Source of the DNA: Paracoccus aurantiacus
GTDB lineage: Bacteria > Pseudomonadota > Alphaproteobacteria > Rhodobacterales > Rhodobacteraceae
NCBI RefSeq assembly: GCF_007993065.1
Contig: NZ_VOPL01000007.1
Location: forward strand, 1 to 64,000
Reading direction: 5' to 3'
Length of the DNA: 64,000 bases
This document shows, one piece after another, positions 43,634 through 52,875 of the stretch; position 1 is the first letter of the stretch; the number at the start of each line of letters is the position of its first letter. Made by a program: the position numbers and the translations under genes. The notes below the pieces were generated by a model. The model did not search any database, had not been told where the DNA came from, and saw nothing but the letters and a program-made list of their open reading frames with translations.

Positions 43634-46600
43634 ACATTTCCGCATGGGCGATCCGCAACCCTGTTCCGCCAATCCTTGCCTTCATTCTGCTGACCATCGT
43701 TGGGCTGATGTCGTTCAACAAGCTGGAGGTGCAGAACTTCCCCGACATGACTCTGCCGACCATCAATATCTCGGCCACGCTTGACGGTGCTGCCGCGGCC
43801 CAGCTTGAAACCGAGGTGGCGCGCAAGATCGAGGATCAGCTGACCGGTCTGTCGCAGCTTGATTCCGTCACCACCACCATCACCGATGGCAGCGTCAGCA
43901 TCGCCGTGGCCTATCAGGTCGGCAAGGATGTGCAGGTCGCACAGGACGAGGTACAGAACGCCGTCGATCAGGCGCAAGGTGATCTGCCATCGGAAATGAA
44001 TGCGCCGACGGTATCAAAGGACAGTATCGGGTCTTCGCCGCTGATCACCCTTACCGTCAGTTCCGACCGGCTGAGCGATGCCGAGCTGAGCTGGTTCATC
44101 GACAATGACATGGAACGCGCGTTGATGAACGTCGATGGCGTCGGTGAGGTCGGCAGGCTTGGCGGCGTCGATCGCGAGATTCTGGTCGAATTGAACCCGG
44201 ACCTGCTGAACGGTCTTGGACTGACGGCCGAAGATGTGAACACCCAGCTGGAAGCCGTGCAGGGCGATCTGTCGGGCGGCAAGGCAGATATCGGCGGTCA
44301 AAGCCAGTCGCTGCGCGTTCTGGCCGCCGCCGATGATGTCGATGAAGTGCGCGCGACGCCGATCCCCTTGTCGAATGGCAGTTGGGTCCGGCTGGATGAA
44401 TTGGGCAAGGTCACCGACACGCATTCCGACCTGACCTCGTTGGCCTATCTGAACGGCAAGCCGGTGATCGCCGCGCAGATCAAGCGCCTGACGGGCTATT
44501 CCGATCTTGCCGTGACCGAGGCCGTGCGCGAGGCGATGCATGAATTTGCCGCCGCGAACCCGCAGGTCGATATCGAGGAAGCCTATAACACCGTCCTTCC
44601 GACCGAACAGAATTATGAAGCCTCGATGACCATGCTTTACGAAGGTGCCATCATCGCGGTGATCGTGGTCTTCCTGTTCCTGCTGGACTGGCGCGCGACC
44701 TTCTTGGCCGCCATTGCGCTGCCGCTTTCGGTGATCCCGACATTCCTGGTCATGGAATATATGGGCTATACGCTGAACACGGTGACGCTTCTTGCACTGT
44801 CGCTGGTGGTCGGCGTCCTCGTCGATGACGCCATCGTCGAAGTCGAGAATATCGAGCGGCACATGCATATGGGCAAGCCCGCCTATGAGGCCTCGATGGA
44901 GGCAGCCGACGAGATCGGGCTGGCGGTCATCGCCACCACCTTCACCCTGATCGCCGTCTTTCTGCCCACCGCCTTCATGTCCGGCATCACCGGCATCATC
45001 TTCAAGCAGTTCGGCATCACGGCCTCGGTCGCGGTTTTCTGTTCGCTGATGGTGGCGCGGTTCGTGACGCCGATGATGGCCGCCTATCTGATGAAAACCA
45101 AGCCCAAGGCCGAAAAGGGCGACGGCTGGATCATGCGCAACTACCTGCGCGTTATCCGCGGCGCCTTGCGCCGTCGCTGGATCCCGGTGCTGGGCGTGTT
45201 GGGCTTCTTCGGGCTGACCTTCATGATGCTAGGCCATCTGTCGACCGGCTTCTTCCCGGCATCCGACGACAGCCAGACGCAGGTCAGCATCACCACCCAG
45301 CCCGGCTCGACCATCGGGGAAACCGATGCCATTGCCGTGCAATCCGCGACCGCACTTGCCGGGGTCGAGCATGTGACCGGGGTGTTTCAGGTGACGGGAT
45401 CGGCCTCGACAGGCGATACAAGCTCGTCCGGTTCCAGTTCGGTCACATCGGCCACGCTGGTGGTTAATCTGACCAATATCGACGACCGCGACGTTTCGCA
45501 GACCCAGATTGAGGCTGATATCCGCGAGGCCGTCGATGGCATCGCAGGCGCGCGGGTCGAGGTGGGGTCCGGCGGAAACGGGACCGAGTTGCAGATCACG
45601 CTCGCCGGCGACAACTCCGATACGCTGGAACAGGCCGCAACCGATCTGGAGGCCGCGATCCGCGAAAATGTTCAGGGCATTGGCAATGTGACCTCATCGG
45701 CCGCGCTGCAATCGCCTGAGGTGGTCATCACGCCGGATCTGGCTGTGGCGGCGTCTTACGGCGTCACCTCGCAGGCCTTGTCGGATGCGATACGGGTCGC
45801 GACTTCGGGCGCTTACGATGCCGCGCTGTCGCAACTGAACCTGCCCGAACGACAGGTGCCGATCCGGGTCACACTGGACGAAAGCGCCCGTGCGTCGCTT
45901 GACCGCATCAAGCTGATCCCGGTTGCGGGCAATGACGGCAATGTCACGCTTGGCGCGATTGCGGATGTCACCATCGGGTCGTCCCCGTCCGAGATCAAGC
46001 GCCTTGACCGTTCGCGCAATGTCAGCGTCACGATTGAGCTGAACGGGCGTAACCTCTCCGATGTCAACCGCGAGGTGCAGCAGCTGGACGCCTATCGGAA
46101 CCTGCCCTCCGGCGTGCAATTCGTCGAACAGGGCGATCTGAAGCGCCAGTCCGAACTGTTCACCAGCTTTGCCACCGCGATGGCGATCGGGATCCTGTGC
46201 GTCTATGCGGTGCTGGTGTTGCTGTTCCACGATTTCCTGCAACCCCTCACCATCCTGATGGCGCTGCCGCTGGCGCTTGGCGGTGCGCTGTTCCCGCTGG
46301 TGATCACTGGTACCAGCTTCTCGATGCCGGCGGTGATCGGGCTTCTGCTGCTGATGGGGATCGTGTCAAAGAACTCGATCCTGCTGGTCGAATACGCCAT
46401 CGAGGCGCGGCGTGGCGGCATGTCCCGCTTCGACGCATTGGTCGATGCCTGCCACAAGCGCGCCCGCCCGATCATCATGACCACCATCGCAATGGCCGCA
46501 GGCATGGCGCCTGCTGCCTTCAGCCTGGTCGAAGGCGACCCCAGCTTCCGCCAGCCGATGGCCACGGTCGTGATCGGGGGACTGTTTACCTCGACCTTCC

Positions 46601-46713
46601 TCAGCCTGCTGGTCATTCCGGTCGTCTATACCTTCATCGACGACGTCGAGGGGCTGGTGAAGCGTATGGTCGGGCGCAAAGCAAACCCTGACGGGGAGGT
46701 TGAACTGCAATGA
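43630..46713 (+). CDS. RND efflux permease, HAE1 type
   Basis: 1027 aa, the normal length. Twelve transmembrane segments in two halves; TM4 carries the proton-relay VVGVLVDDAIVEVENIERHM, and the second half ends VIGGLFTSTFLSLLVIPVV. The porter domains carry NDMERALMNVDGVGEVGRLGG and the paired repeat in the second half. It exports lipophilic compounds or antimicrobials by proton antiport; the substrate cannot be predicted. It is encoded inside the tRNA-bounded island. Confidence 0.93.
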   Translation: MNISAWAIRNPVPPILAFILLTIVGLMSFNKLEVQNFPDMTLPTINISATLDGAAAAQLETEVARKIEDQLTGLSQLDSVTTTITDGSVSIAVAYQVGKDVQVAQDEVQNAVDQAQGDLPSEMNAPTVSKDSIGSSPLITLTVSSDRLSDAELSWFIDNDMERALMNVDGVGEVGRLGGVDREILVELNPDLLNGLGLTAEDVNTQLEAVQGDLSGGKADIGGQSQSLRVLAAADDVDEVRATPIPLSNGSWVRLDELGKVTDTHSDLTSLAYLNGKPVIAAQIKRLTGYSDLAVTEAVREAMHEFAAANPQVDIEEAYNTVLPTEQNYEASMTMLYEGAIIAVIVVFLFLLDWRATFLAAIALPLSVIPTFLVMEYMGYTLNTVTLLALSLVVGVLVDDAIVEVENIERHMHMGKPAYEASMEAADEIGLAVIATTFTLIAVFLPTAFMSGITGIIFKQFGITASVAVFCSLMVARFVTPMMAAYLMKTKPKAEKGDGWIMRNYLRVIRGALRRRWIPVLGVLGFFGLTFMMLGHLSTGFFPASDDSQTQVSITTQPGSTIGETDAIAVQSATALAGVEHVTGVFQVTGSASTGDTSSSGSSSVTSATLVVNLTNIDDRDVSQTQIEADIREAVDGIAGARVEVGSGGNGTELQITLAGDNSDTLEQAATDLEAAIRENVQGIGNVTSSAALQSPEVVITPDLAVAASYGVTSQALSDAIRVATSGAYDAALSQLNLPERQVPIRVTLDESARASLDRIKLIPVAGNDGNVTLGAIADVTIGSSPSEIKRLDRSRNVSVTIELNGRNLSDVNREVQQLDAYRNLPSGVQFVEQGDLKRQSELFTSFATAMAIGILCVYAVLVLLFHDFLQPLTILMALPLALGGALFPLVITGTSFSMPAVIGLLLLMGIVSKNSILLVEYAIEARRGGMSRFDALVDACHKRARPIIMTTIAMAAGMAPAAFSLVEGDPSFRQPMATVVIGGLFTSTFLSLLVIPVVYTFIDDVEGLVKRMVGRKANPDGEVELQ

Positions 46714-47088
46714 CAAAGTTGGGCCGTGTTTGTCATTAATTAGCGGCCCCTCTCCCGTGTCATCAGTGTTCGACGAAGGGAGATCGCTTTCATTTAAATG
46801 CCCGCAGTGACTGCGGTTCGATAATGGTATGTTCTTGGCAAGGAGAGAACTGAAATTGGTCAGAGAACTACCGAAAATGAGCTCTCTGCGGCCGACGTTT
46901 CGCGATGTTCTGATTGCTACAAAAAATCCACCTCAACGCCACCTCAACCCTTGGCTGCAGTTTTGGCGCGGGTTGTGCGTCCGAAAGCCGCGTGATGAGG
47001 TTGAATGTCGGAATGGAAATCGCAAGAAATCAAACGGTTGTCTCGTAAAGTGCTGAAATCACTCACTTTCCGATTTTCCCCCTTGATC
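46714..47088. other. intergenic region between efflux operon and right att copy
   Basis: The region is AT-richer than its surroundings. It holds a perfect small palindrome at 46802-46816 (CCGCAGT-G-ACTGCGG) and the arm-type repeat at 46931-46949. A 75-codon frame at 46829-47056 lacks a convincing ribosome-binding site or recognisable sequence and is not called. Confidence 0.4.
46931..46949 (+). repeat. putative arm-type recombinase site (right interior)
   Basis: CCTCAACGCCACCTCAACC, the third member of the family at 235-253 and 47203-47221. It lies 140 bp inside the right core copy, as the first lies 67 bp inside the left, which matches P and P' arms of one attP. Confidence 0.45.
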
Positions 47089-47283
47089 GGCTCATAACCT
47101 GAAGGTCGTAGGTTCAAATCCTACCCCCGCAACCAAAAAATCCAAATATATCAAACGCTTGGGTGCAGACTGAAATAGTCGGGCACCACAAGCGCGCAAA
47201 CACATCAACGCCACGTCAACGTTTGATGAGGCCGGTAGCGGGAAGCCGTCGCGCCTCCTGCAATTCCGGCGTCAGTTCGCCTA
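47089..47283 (+). repeat. right attachment copy: partial tRNA-fMet plus relic left-arm sequence
   Basis: 47089-47133 is the 3' part of tRNA-fMet (anticodon to CCA) with the T-stem pair T-A in place of C-G. It lacks the 5' half, so it is not a functional tRNA. Similarity to 168-317 continues to about 47283 and includes the hairpin (47161-47187) and the arm site (47203-47221). Confidence 0.75.
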
Positions 47284-48426
47284 CACAGAATACGCAACTC
47301 GAAAGCCGCAGTTCCCGGTCGAGCTGTCAGGATCGTTCTGCGTGCGCGAATGCACATCCTCGGGAAACATGCCCCAGATGAAGCGCGGGTCCTTCTCGTC
47401 CGGGCCGTTATCCGAGAGGAAGAGAATGAGGGTGTTATCATATTCGCCGGTCTCTTTCAGGTGGTCGATCAGGCGACCGATGTTCCAGTCCAGATTGGCA
47501 ACCATGGCGGCGTAGATTTCCTTGCTGCGAGACGAGCGGGCCTTCTCCTCGTCCGACAACGAGTCCCATGGCCGCTGGTTGCCGCCCACGACGAATTCGT
47601 TGATCGGCGCGTTCTCGGGGAACAGCCCAAGATCGGTCATTGATTCGATCCGCTGTTCAAGCAGCACTTCGTAGCCTTCGTCATAGCGCCCGGCATAGCG
47701 GTCGATCCAGTCCTCCGGCGCCTGCAACGGCCAATGCGGCGAGGTATAGGCGACATAGGCGAAGAAGGGCTCTTCGCTGCCGTCGCCAAGATATTCGATC
47801 ATCCGGTCGGTGTAGAAATCCGTCGAATAGAAGCCTTCGGGCAGCTTTTCGACCGGGACTCCGTTATCGAAATAGGGGCTGATCGGCCGGTCGGGACCAA
47901 CCCCTTTTTGCAGTGCGAAATGGTCGCTGCCCCCGACGCCCATGACGAAGGACTGATCGAAGCCGCGATCATTGGGCAGGTAGCCTTCGTCCATCCCAAG
48001 ATGCCACTTGCCGACCATGAATGTGCTGTAGTCAGCAGCTTGAAGGACTGCGGGAAAGGCGACAACCGAGTCATTGAGGTGCCCGATATAACCCGGCTGC
48101 CCAAGCTGGTTCGGTGCCTTTGGCATCTCATACATCAGCCCGAGACCGGCCAGATGGGCGTCGGTACCCGACATCAGCATGGATCGTGTCGGCGAACATG
48201 AAGGGGCGACCGCCACATTCGTGAAGAGCATGCCGGAGCCGGCAAGACTGTCCAGATTGGGCGTGTCAATTTCGCCGCCTGTCACGCCCAGATCGGTGTA
48301 TCCCAGATCGTCGGCGAGGATGACCATGATATTCGGTCTTTCCTGCGCAGCGGCCGCGCCGGTCGCGAGGCAAGTCGCGACAGCTAAGGCGCTTGCTATC
48401 ATGGGCTTATTGCAGTGGATGTTCAT
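47281..48426 (-). CDS. arylsulfatase, C-terminally truncated (probable pseudogene)
   Basis: 381 aa from ATG 48426, preceded by a strong GGAGGAGG, with a cleaved signal peptide (ALAVATCLATGAAAA). Metal and active-site motifs are present: NIMVILADDLGYTD, the formylglycine site APSCSPTRSML, GKWHLG and LFLSDNG. Family members are about 535-560 aa; here some 150 C-terminal residues, including an expected active-site lysine, are missing. The frame ends with an unrelated-looking tail (TGNCGFRVAYSV) exactly where the relic att sequence begins. Activity is therefore doubtful. It would have hydrolysed sulfate esters in the periplasm and closes the bicupin-hydrolase-MFS operon. Confidence 0.8.
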   Translation of the reverse strand: MNIHCNKPMIASALAVATCLATGAAAAQERPNIMVILADDLGYTDLGVTGGEIDTPNLDSLAGSGMLFTNVAVAPSCSPTRSMLMSGTDAHLAGLGLMYEMPKAPNQLGQPGYIGHLNDSVVAFPAVLQAADYSTFMVGKWHLGMDEGYLPNDRGFDQSFVMGVGGSDHFALQKGVGPDRPISPYFDNGVPVEKLPEGFYSTDFYTDRMIEYLGDGSEEPFFAYVAYTSPHWPLQAPEDWIDRYAGRYDEGYEVLLEQRIESMTDLGLFPENAPINEFVVGGNQRPWDSLSDEEKARSSRSKEIYAAMVANLDWNIGRLIDHLKETGEYDNTLILFLSDNGPDEKDPRFIWGMFPEDVHSRTQNDPDSSTGNCGFRVAYSV

Positions 48427-48540
48427 AGGGTTCCTCCTCCCTTTTCCATTAATATTGTGAGCACACAAAAAATCGCTCGTCGCTGGACTTGCAGTGTCGT
48501 GTTGCAGCCCCCGTCGGCGGCAAGGCGAGGTGTATGTCGG

Positions 48541-49692
48541 TCAGTTCGTCGCAGGTGCAGTCCCGCCCGTTTCCCCCGCTGCCTGACCGGCTCGCGCGAA
48601 CAGCCAGGAGCAGGCGATGGCGACAATTGCGGCGAAGCTGCCAATGGCGCCGAAGCCGAAGATTTCGACCAATGCCCCGCCCAGGAAGGGCGCCACGGCC
48701 GAGCCGGTCATCAGCATGGCGGGCGTGGCCGAAACGGCGCTGCCGGTTGGGTCGTGGCGGGCGATGAAGCCGAAGACGAAGGTATGGGTGAAGATCATCA
48801 CGGCGGCGAAGAAGATCGCCGGAACGGCATAGCCCATGAAACTGCCCGACAGCATGATCAGCAATGCGAAGACGCCCTGCACAATTGGGCCGACACGGCT
48901 GACGCCGATTGCGGGCAGGCAGTTTTCAAGCAATGCCGCGAGGGCGGGCGGGAACAGGTTCACGATGCCCAGAAGGATCAGCACGATCTCGACATTGCCC
49001 TCGCCAAAGCCGCGCGCATTGCCGACCTGGATCAGATAGCTGAAGACCAGCCCCTGGATCAGCGCCATGCCCATGATGCCTTCGATGGCGAAACGGACGG
49101 GCCTGGGGAAGCGCGTGGACAGATCGACCGTCTCGGGGACCGAACCTTCTGGCATCCACAGCGTGGTGATGATCGCGGCGGCCAGCATGGTGCCGCCCGC
49201 GGCATAGAAAAAGGCCTGCGGGCCGAGGACACCGATAAGCTGCGGCACGCCGCCGAGAAACAGCAGAGAGAACAGGCCGAAGCCGATCCCAGCATAGGCA
49301 AACATCCGGTGTGGGTTTTCGGCCCGCCCCATCGTGCCGTGGACAACGGAAAGCGCCGTGCCTGCGGCCATGCCGCCGATCAGATGCAGCAGCAGGTGGA
49401 TGGCAAAGCCGTTCATGAACGTCATGGCCAGAAAGCAAGCTCCTGCAATCCAGTAGCCCGCAGGCGCCAGCATCCGTGGTTGCACCTTGTCAAAGCGGCG
49501 CGACAGGAAAAGCGAGGCGATCACGGCGCCCAGCAGAAAACCTGTCGGCAGCGCCCCGCCCATGGCCGGACGATAGCCATAGCCGCCGATCAGCGTGTCG
49601 ACCCAGATCGGCAAGGCCGCCAGGTCGATCATTCCTGCGACATGGCCAGCGATCAGGGCGAAGCCCGCGCTGCGCGCGTTCAGTTTCGTCAT
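48541..49692 (-). CDS. MFS transporter
   Basis: 383 aa with about twelve hydrophobic helices. The N-terminal half contains the loop FLSRRFDKVQPRMLAPAGYW after TM2, the position of the MFS motif A. Probably imports or exports the substrate handled by the adjacent hydrolase and dioxygenase-like proteins. Third gene in the minus-strand operon, 114 bp after the hydrolase. Confidence 0.85.
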   Translation of the reverse strand: MTKLNARSAGFALIAGHVAGMIDLAALPIWVDTLIGGYGYRPAMGGALPTGFLLGAVIASLFLSRRFDKVQPRMLAPAGYWIAGACFLAMTFMNGFAIHLLLHLIGGMAAGTALSVVHGTMGRAENPHRMFAYAGIGFGLFSLLFLGGVPQLIGVLGPQAFFYAAGGTMLAAAIITTLWMPEGSVPETVDLSTRFPRPVRFAIEGIMGMALIQGLVFSYLIQVGNARGFGEGNVEIVLILLGIVNLFPPALAALLENCLPAIGVSRVGPIVQGVFALLIMLSGSFMGYAVPAIFFAAVMIFTHTFVFGFIARHDPTGSAVSATPAMLMTGSAVAPFLGGALVEIFGFGAIGSFAAIVAIACSWLFARAGQAAGETGGTAPATN

Positions 49693-49806
49693 CTCATCCT
49701 CCCATGGCGCGGCGTGCGCGCCCTGTTTCTGGTGGTTGCGACATGCAGGGTCGCTGCGACTGGTTTTTTGTGGTTCTCGCGGGCGCTCCCCAATGCCCGC
49801 GCCTTG

Positions 49807-50754
49807 TCAGCCGGTCATTTCACGCCTGAAGAATTGCAGGATCGTGTCGAAGATTCGGATCTCGCCGCGCTCTGCTTGGTCAGGAGTGGCGGATCTGTAG
49901 GTCAGCGCCTTGTGCGGGCCTGCATCGTCCAGATCATTGCGGTTCAGGAAACCGTGGCCGAGGCCCTCGATCTCGATCAACTCGGCCTGCGCGCCGGCGG
50001 CGCTGAGCGCGTCGAATAGCAACCGGCTTTGCCCGGCACGTACATGGGCGTCATAGGTGCCGTGCATGATCAGGAAGGGGCAGGACGCGCCGTCGGCATA
50101 GTTGACCGGACTGGCCTGACCAACCCTTTCCGGCTGCTCGCTGATGGCGCCGCCGACAAAAAGCGATTCCAGCGAGTCCGGGGCGGCAGAGGGACCGGGC
50201 GGCGGCAACTTGGCCGATTCCGGATCCTCGCCGGGCAGGGTAGCGCCGCCTTTTTGCGCGTCGATCTGCAGGAAATCCGTGGGACCATAGCCTTCCATCA
50301 CGGCGGCAACCTTGGACGACGCATCTGTCCACTCGCCCGAAGCAAACTCATCTGCATTCGACAGCGCCGCCATGGCCGCAAGATGACCGCCCGCCGAAGA
50401 CCCCCACAGGCCGATCCAGTCAGGATCGATATTGTATTCCGCAGCATGGCTCCGCAGCCAGCGGATCGCGGTCCTGGTGTCGATCACCGCTGCGGGAAAG
50501 ATTGCCTCGCCGCTCAGCCGGTAGTCGATGGAAACCATGACGAAGCCGTCATCCGCGAAGAAGCGCCTCAGGTCCGGGGCCAGCTTGCGGTCGCCGAAGC
50601 GCCAGCCGCCACCATGCAGGAAGATGATCGCCGGAAACGGCCCGTCGCCTTCGGGGATATAGAGATCGGCCAGCCTGTCCCGGCCGCCGGCCCGCGAATA
50701 GACCCGATCGGCGACCAGCCGGGTGCCGGTTCCGGTGTCGGCAGCGGCGCTCAT
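49807..50754 (-). CDS. alpha/beta hydrolase (BD-FAE/HSL-like esterase)
   Basis: 315 aa. Oxyanion motif FLHGGGWRFGD, nucleophile elbow GLWGSSAGGHLAAM, later FLIMHGTYDAHV with the acid residue and LGHGFLN with the histidine complete the triad. No signal peptide, so it is cytosolic. Its ATG overlaps the stop of the bicupin gene, so both are coupled. It probably cleaves an ester or lactone produced by, or feeding, the dioxygenase-like step. Confidence 0.88.
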   Translation of the reverse strand: MSAAADTGTGTRLVADRVYSRAGGRDRLADLYIPEGDGPFPAIIFLHGGGWRFGDRKLAPDLRRFFADDGFVMVSIDYRLSGEAIFPAAVIDTRTAIRWLRSHAAEYNIDPDWIGLWGSSAGGHLAAMAALSNADEFASGEWTDASSKVAAVMEGYGPTDFLQIDAQKGGATLPGEDPESAKLPPPGPSAAPDSLESLFVGGAISEQPERVGQASPVNYADGASCPFLIMHGTYDAHVRAGQSRLLFDALSAAGAQAELIEIEGLGHGFLNRNDLDDAGPHKALTYRSATPDQAERGEIRIFDTILQFFRREMTG

Positions 50755-51788
50755 GTCGCGGTCCCGTCCTTGGGCGGCGCGCCGGGCGGCCCACCAAGAG
50801 GCACGATGTCCAGCTCATCCAGCTTGGCGATCACCCGGTCGAAGCGGAAGGGGCCGGGCTCCTGCGGATAGACATGGCCTTCATAGGGATCGCCGAGGGT
50901 GAAGAAGAAGTCCTCGAAAATGCCGGGGATCAGCCAGCCGAGCGTGCGACAATAGGGCGTGGTGAACTGGAAGGCATGGGGTGTGCCGCGCGGCACGAAC
51001 AGCCAGTCGCCGGGGTTTAACTCCAGGATCTCGTCGCCCGCCTTCATGCGGATCGTGCCATCGAGGCAGAGAAACATCTCGTCATGGCGCAGATGCTTGT
51101 GCGGGGGGATCATGTCCCCCTGCGGGCCTTCGTTGAACAGGGTCAGGAAGCGGCCATCGGTCTGCGGGTTGCGCCCGGCAAAGGTAAAGATCTGGTCGGC
51201 GACCACGAGCCGTTCGCCCTCGCCGCTTTCGATGACATAGGGCGCGGCGCTGTCAGGCAGCACCTTGCCGGGAAGAAGCAATTCGGGCGCGTCGGGCAGC
51301 GGTCCGACGATCTCGGTATCGGTGCCGGGCGGGGCGGCATGGCCGGCCAGGTCACTGGCCTTACCGGGATCGGTCGCTGGCTGAATGAAGCCTTCATAGG
51401 GCGCACCCGTTGCCGCAAATAGCCTACCTGCCGTGCCGCCGGTCTGGAAGATCATGGTGACGGTGCGGTGCCGCGTCATGCGGAACCCGTAATCCGTGCC
51501 CGGCGGGATCGAGGCGGTGTCGCCCGCGATCAGCGCGAAGCTGTCGCTGCCAATCGTCAATTCGACAGCGCCTTCCATCACATACAGGCTGGTGAATGCC
51601 TCGCCATGACGGATGACGGGCAGGCCCGCACCCTTGCCACCGGTCAGCATGTGCAGGCAGAACGCGCCGTCTGTTTCCGCGCCAGTCGCATAGGTCGAGG
51701 CGACCATGCCGCCGATCAGATGCCGCGGCCCCTTGCCGTTGCGGATCCCATAGGGCGTGTGTGTGCTCGGTAAGGCGTTGAATTCCAT
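50751..51788 (-). CDS. bicupin dioxygenase-like protein (quercetinase/gentisate-dioxygenase type)
   Basis: 345 aa from ATG 51788, with GGGAGG eight bases upstream. Two cupin domains: the first at residues 40-115 (GEAFTSLYVMEGAVEL, GDTASIPPGTDYGFR) and the second at 225-300 with metal ligands IPPHKHLRHDEMF and GTPHAF. The ligand set H-x-H-x5-E...H is that of Fe/Mn/Ni dioxygenases that open aromatic or flavonoid rings. First gene of its operon, beside LysR and IclR regulators. The substrate is unknown. Confidence 0.8.
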   Translation of the reverse strand: MEFNALPSTHTPYGIRNGKGPRHLIGGMVASTYATGAETDGAFCLHMLTGGKGAGLPVIRHGEAFTSLYVMEGAVELTIGSDSFALIAGDTASIPPGTDYGFRMTRHRTVTMIFQTGGTAGRLFAATGAPYEGFIQPATDPGKASDLAGHAAPPGTDTEIVGPLPDAPELLLPGKVLPDSAAPYVIESGEGERLVVADQIFTFAGRNPQTDGRFLTLFNEGPQGDMIPPHKHLRHDEMFLCLDGTIRMKAGDEILELNPGDWLFVPRGTPHAFQFTTPYCRTLGWLIPGIFEDFFFTLGDPYEGHVYPQEPGPFRFDRVIAKLDELDIVPLGGPPGAPPKDGTAT

Positions 51789-51924
51789 GAAGTAACCTCC
51801 CATCCAGCGAAGCCCCGGCCCGGAAGCGGTGGGCAGGAAGAATTCGCGTCTCCTCGGGTGGATTATAGGAAGGGAGCGACTTCGGCAGAAATTGATTGTT
51901 CAAGGGGAATTACATTCACCAAAT

Positions 51925-52833
51925 CTATGATTGGTAATCCGCCAGTTCGACGATCAGGCGACGCAGCCATGCAAGCCCCGTGTCATCGGCGCGCTGCGCG
52001 TTCCACTGCATGACGATCACGTTTGGTGGCACGTCGAAGGGCAGGGGGTAAGAGGTCAGGGGCAGCAATTTGGAGAATTTGACCGCGACGGTTTCGGGTA
52101 CCGCGCCCAGCCGATCCGTTCCGACCAGATGCCATGGCACCGTCATCTGGCTGGGGACCGAAACGGCCGCATTCAGACGGCCATGGGCCTGTTCAATGAT
52201 TGCGCGGTCGACTGGCACTTTCTGTTCCGGCCCGATCTCGACGATGACATGGCTTGCGGCGAGATAGCCCTTGGCCGTGATCGCCGTCTTGCCCCATGCG
52301 CCCTCGCGACAGGCCAGCACCCGGAAGCTTTCCTGATAAAGAACCTCCATCGGGTGATTGGCCGAGGCGAACTGGCGCGGGATCAGCAGCATATCGACGC
52401 CACCGCGCTCCAGAACCTGATCCGGGCTGCTGCCAAGCGGGCGAATGAAAAGCTTAATGCCGGGCGCTTCGGAGGCCAGCCTCACCGTCAGGCGGGCCAG
52501 AAGATCGGTTGCAATTGCGTCTGCCGTGCCAACGATGATCCGGCGCTTGAGCCGATGGGGCGGGGCATCGGGCGCGGTGATCACGCCTGTCTCGATCCGG
52601 CGCAGAACTTCTTCCAACTCTGCCTGCAGCGCCCGCGCGCGATCGGTCAGCACCATGCGCCGGCCGACGCGGACCAGCAGTTCATCGTCGAAATATTCGC
52701 GCAGCCGCGACAGCGCATTGCTGGACGCCGCCTGCGAAAGGTTCAGCTTCTCGGATGCGCGCGTGACATTGCGCTCTCGCATCATCACGTCGAGCGCAAC
52801 GAGAAGGTTCAGATCCAGACCACGAAACCGCAT
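51925..52833 (-). CDS. LysR-family regulator, NodD-like subgroup
   Basis: 302 aa. The N-terminus LDLNLLVALDVMMRERNVTRASEKLNLSQAASSNALSRLREYF is the NodD/aromatic-sensing LysR signature (winged helix residues 5-60; only the region is informative). A periplasmic-binding-like sensor domain follows. It lies upstream of the bicupin operon on the same strand and probably activates it in the presence of substrate. Confidence 0.9.
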   Translation of the reverse strand: MRFRGLDLNLLVALDVMMRERNVTRASEKLNLSQAASSNALSRLREYFDDELLVRVGRRMVLTDRARALQAELEEVLRRIETGVITAPDAPPHRLKRRIIVGTADAIATDLLARLTVRLASEAPGIKLFIRPLGSSPDQVLERGGVDMLLIPRQFASANHPMEVLYQESFRVLACREGAWGKTAITAKGYLAASHVIVEIGPEQKVPVDRAIIEQAHGRLNAAVSVPSQMTVPWHLVGTDRLGAVPETVAVKFSKLLPLTSYPLPFDVPPNVIVMQWNAQRADDTGLAWLRRLIVELADYQS

Positions 52834-52875
52834 GAAATCACGTTAGCAGGCTTTGCCGGTTCTGCCATATGCGGA

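Noticed and set aside
46829..47056. 75-codon frame between pump and att
   Set aside because: No convincing ribosome-binding site, no recognisable sequence, and it spans the arm-type repeat.
47089..47133. Second tRNA-fMet gene
   Set aside because: Only the 3' part from the anticodon arm is present; the 5' acceptor and D arm are missing.
47281..47340. Diversity-generating retroelement variable region at the sulfatase tail
   Set aside because: The GFRVAYSV ending is suggestive of FGE/C-lectin folds, but no template repeat or reverse transcriptase is seen in the window.
48415..50019. 534-codon plus-strand frame opposite MFS and esterase genes
   Set aside because: Antisense shadow of clearly recognisable minus-strand genes; low-complexity His/Gln/Asp-rich translation.
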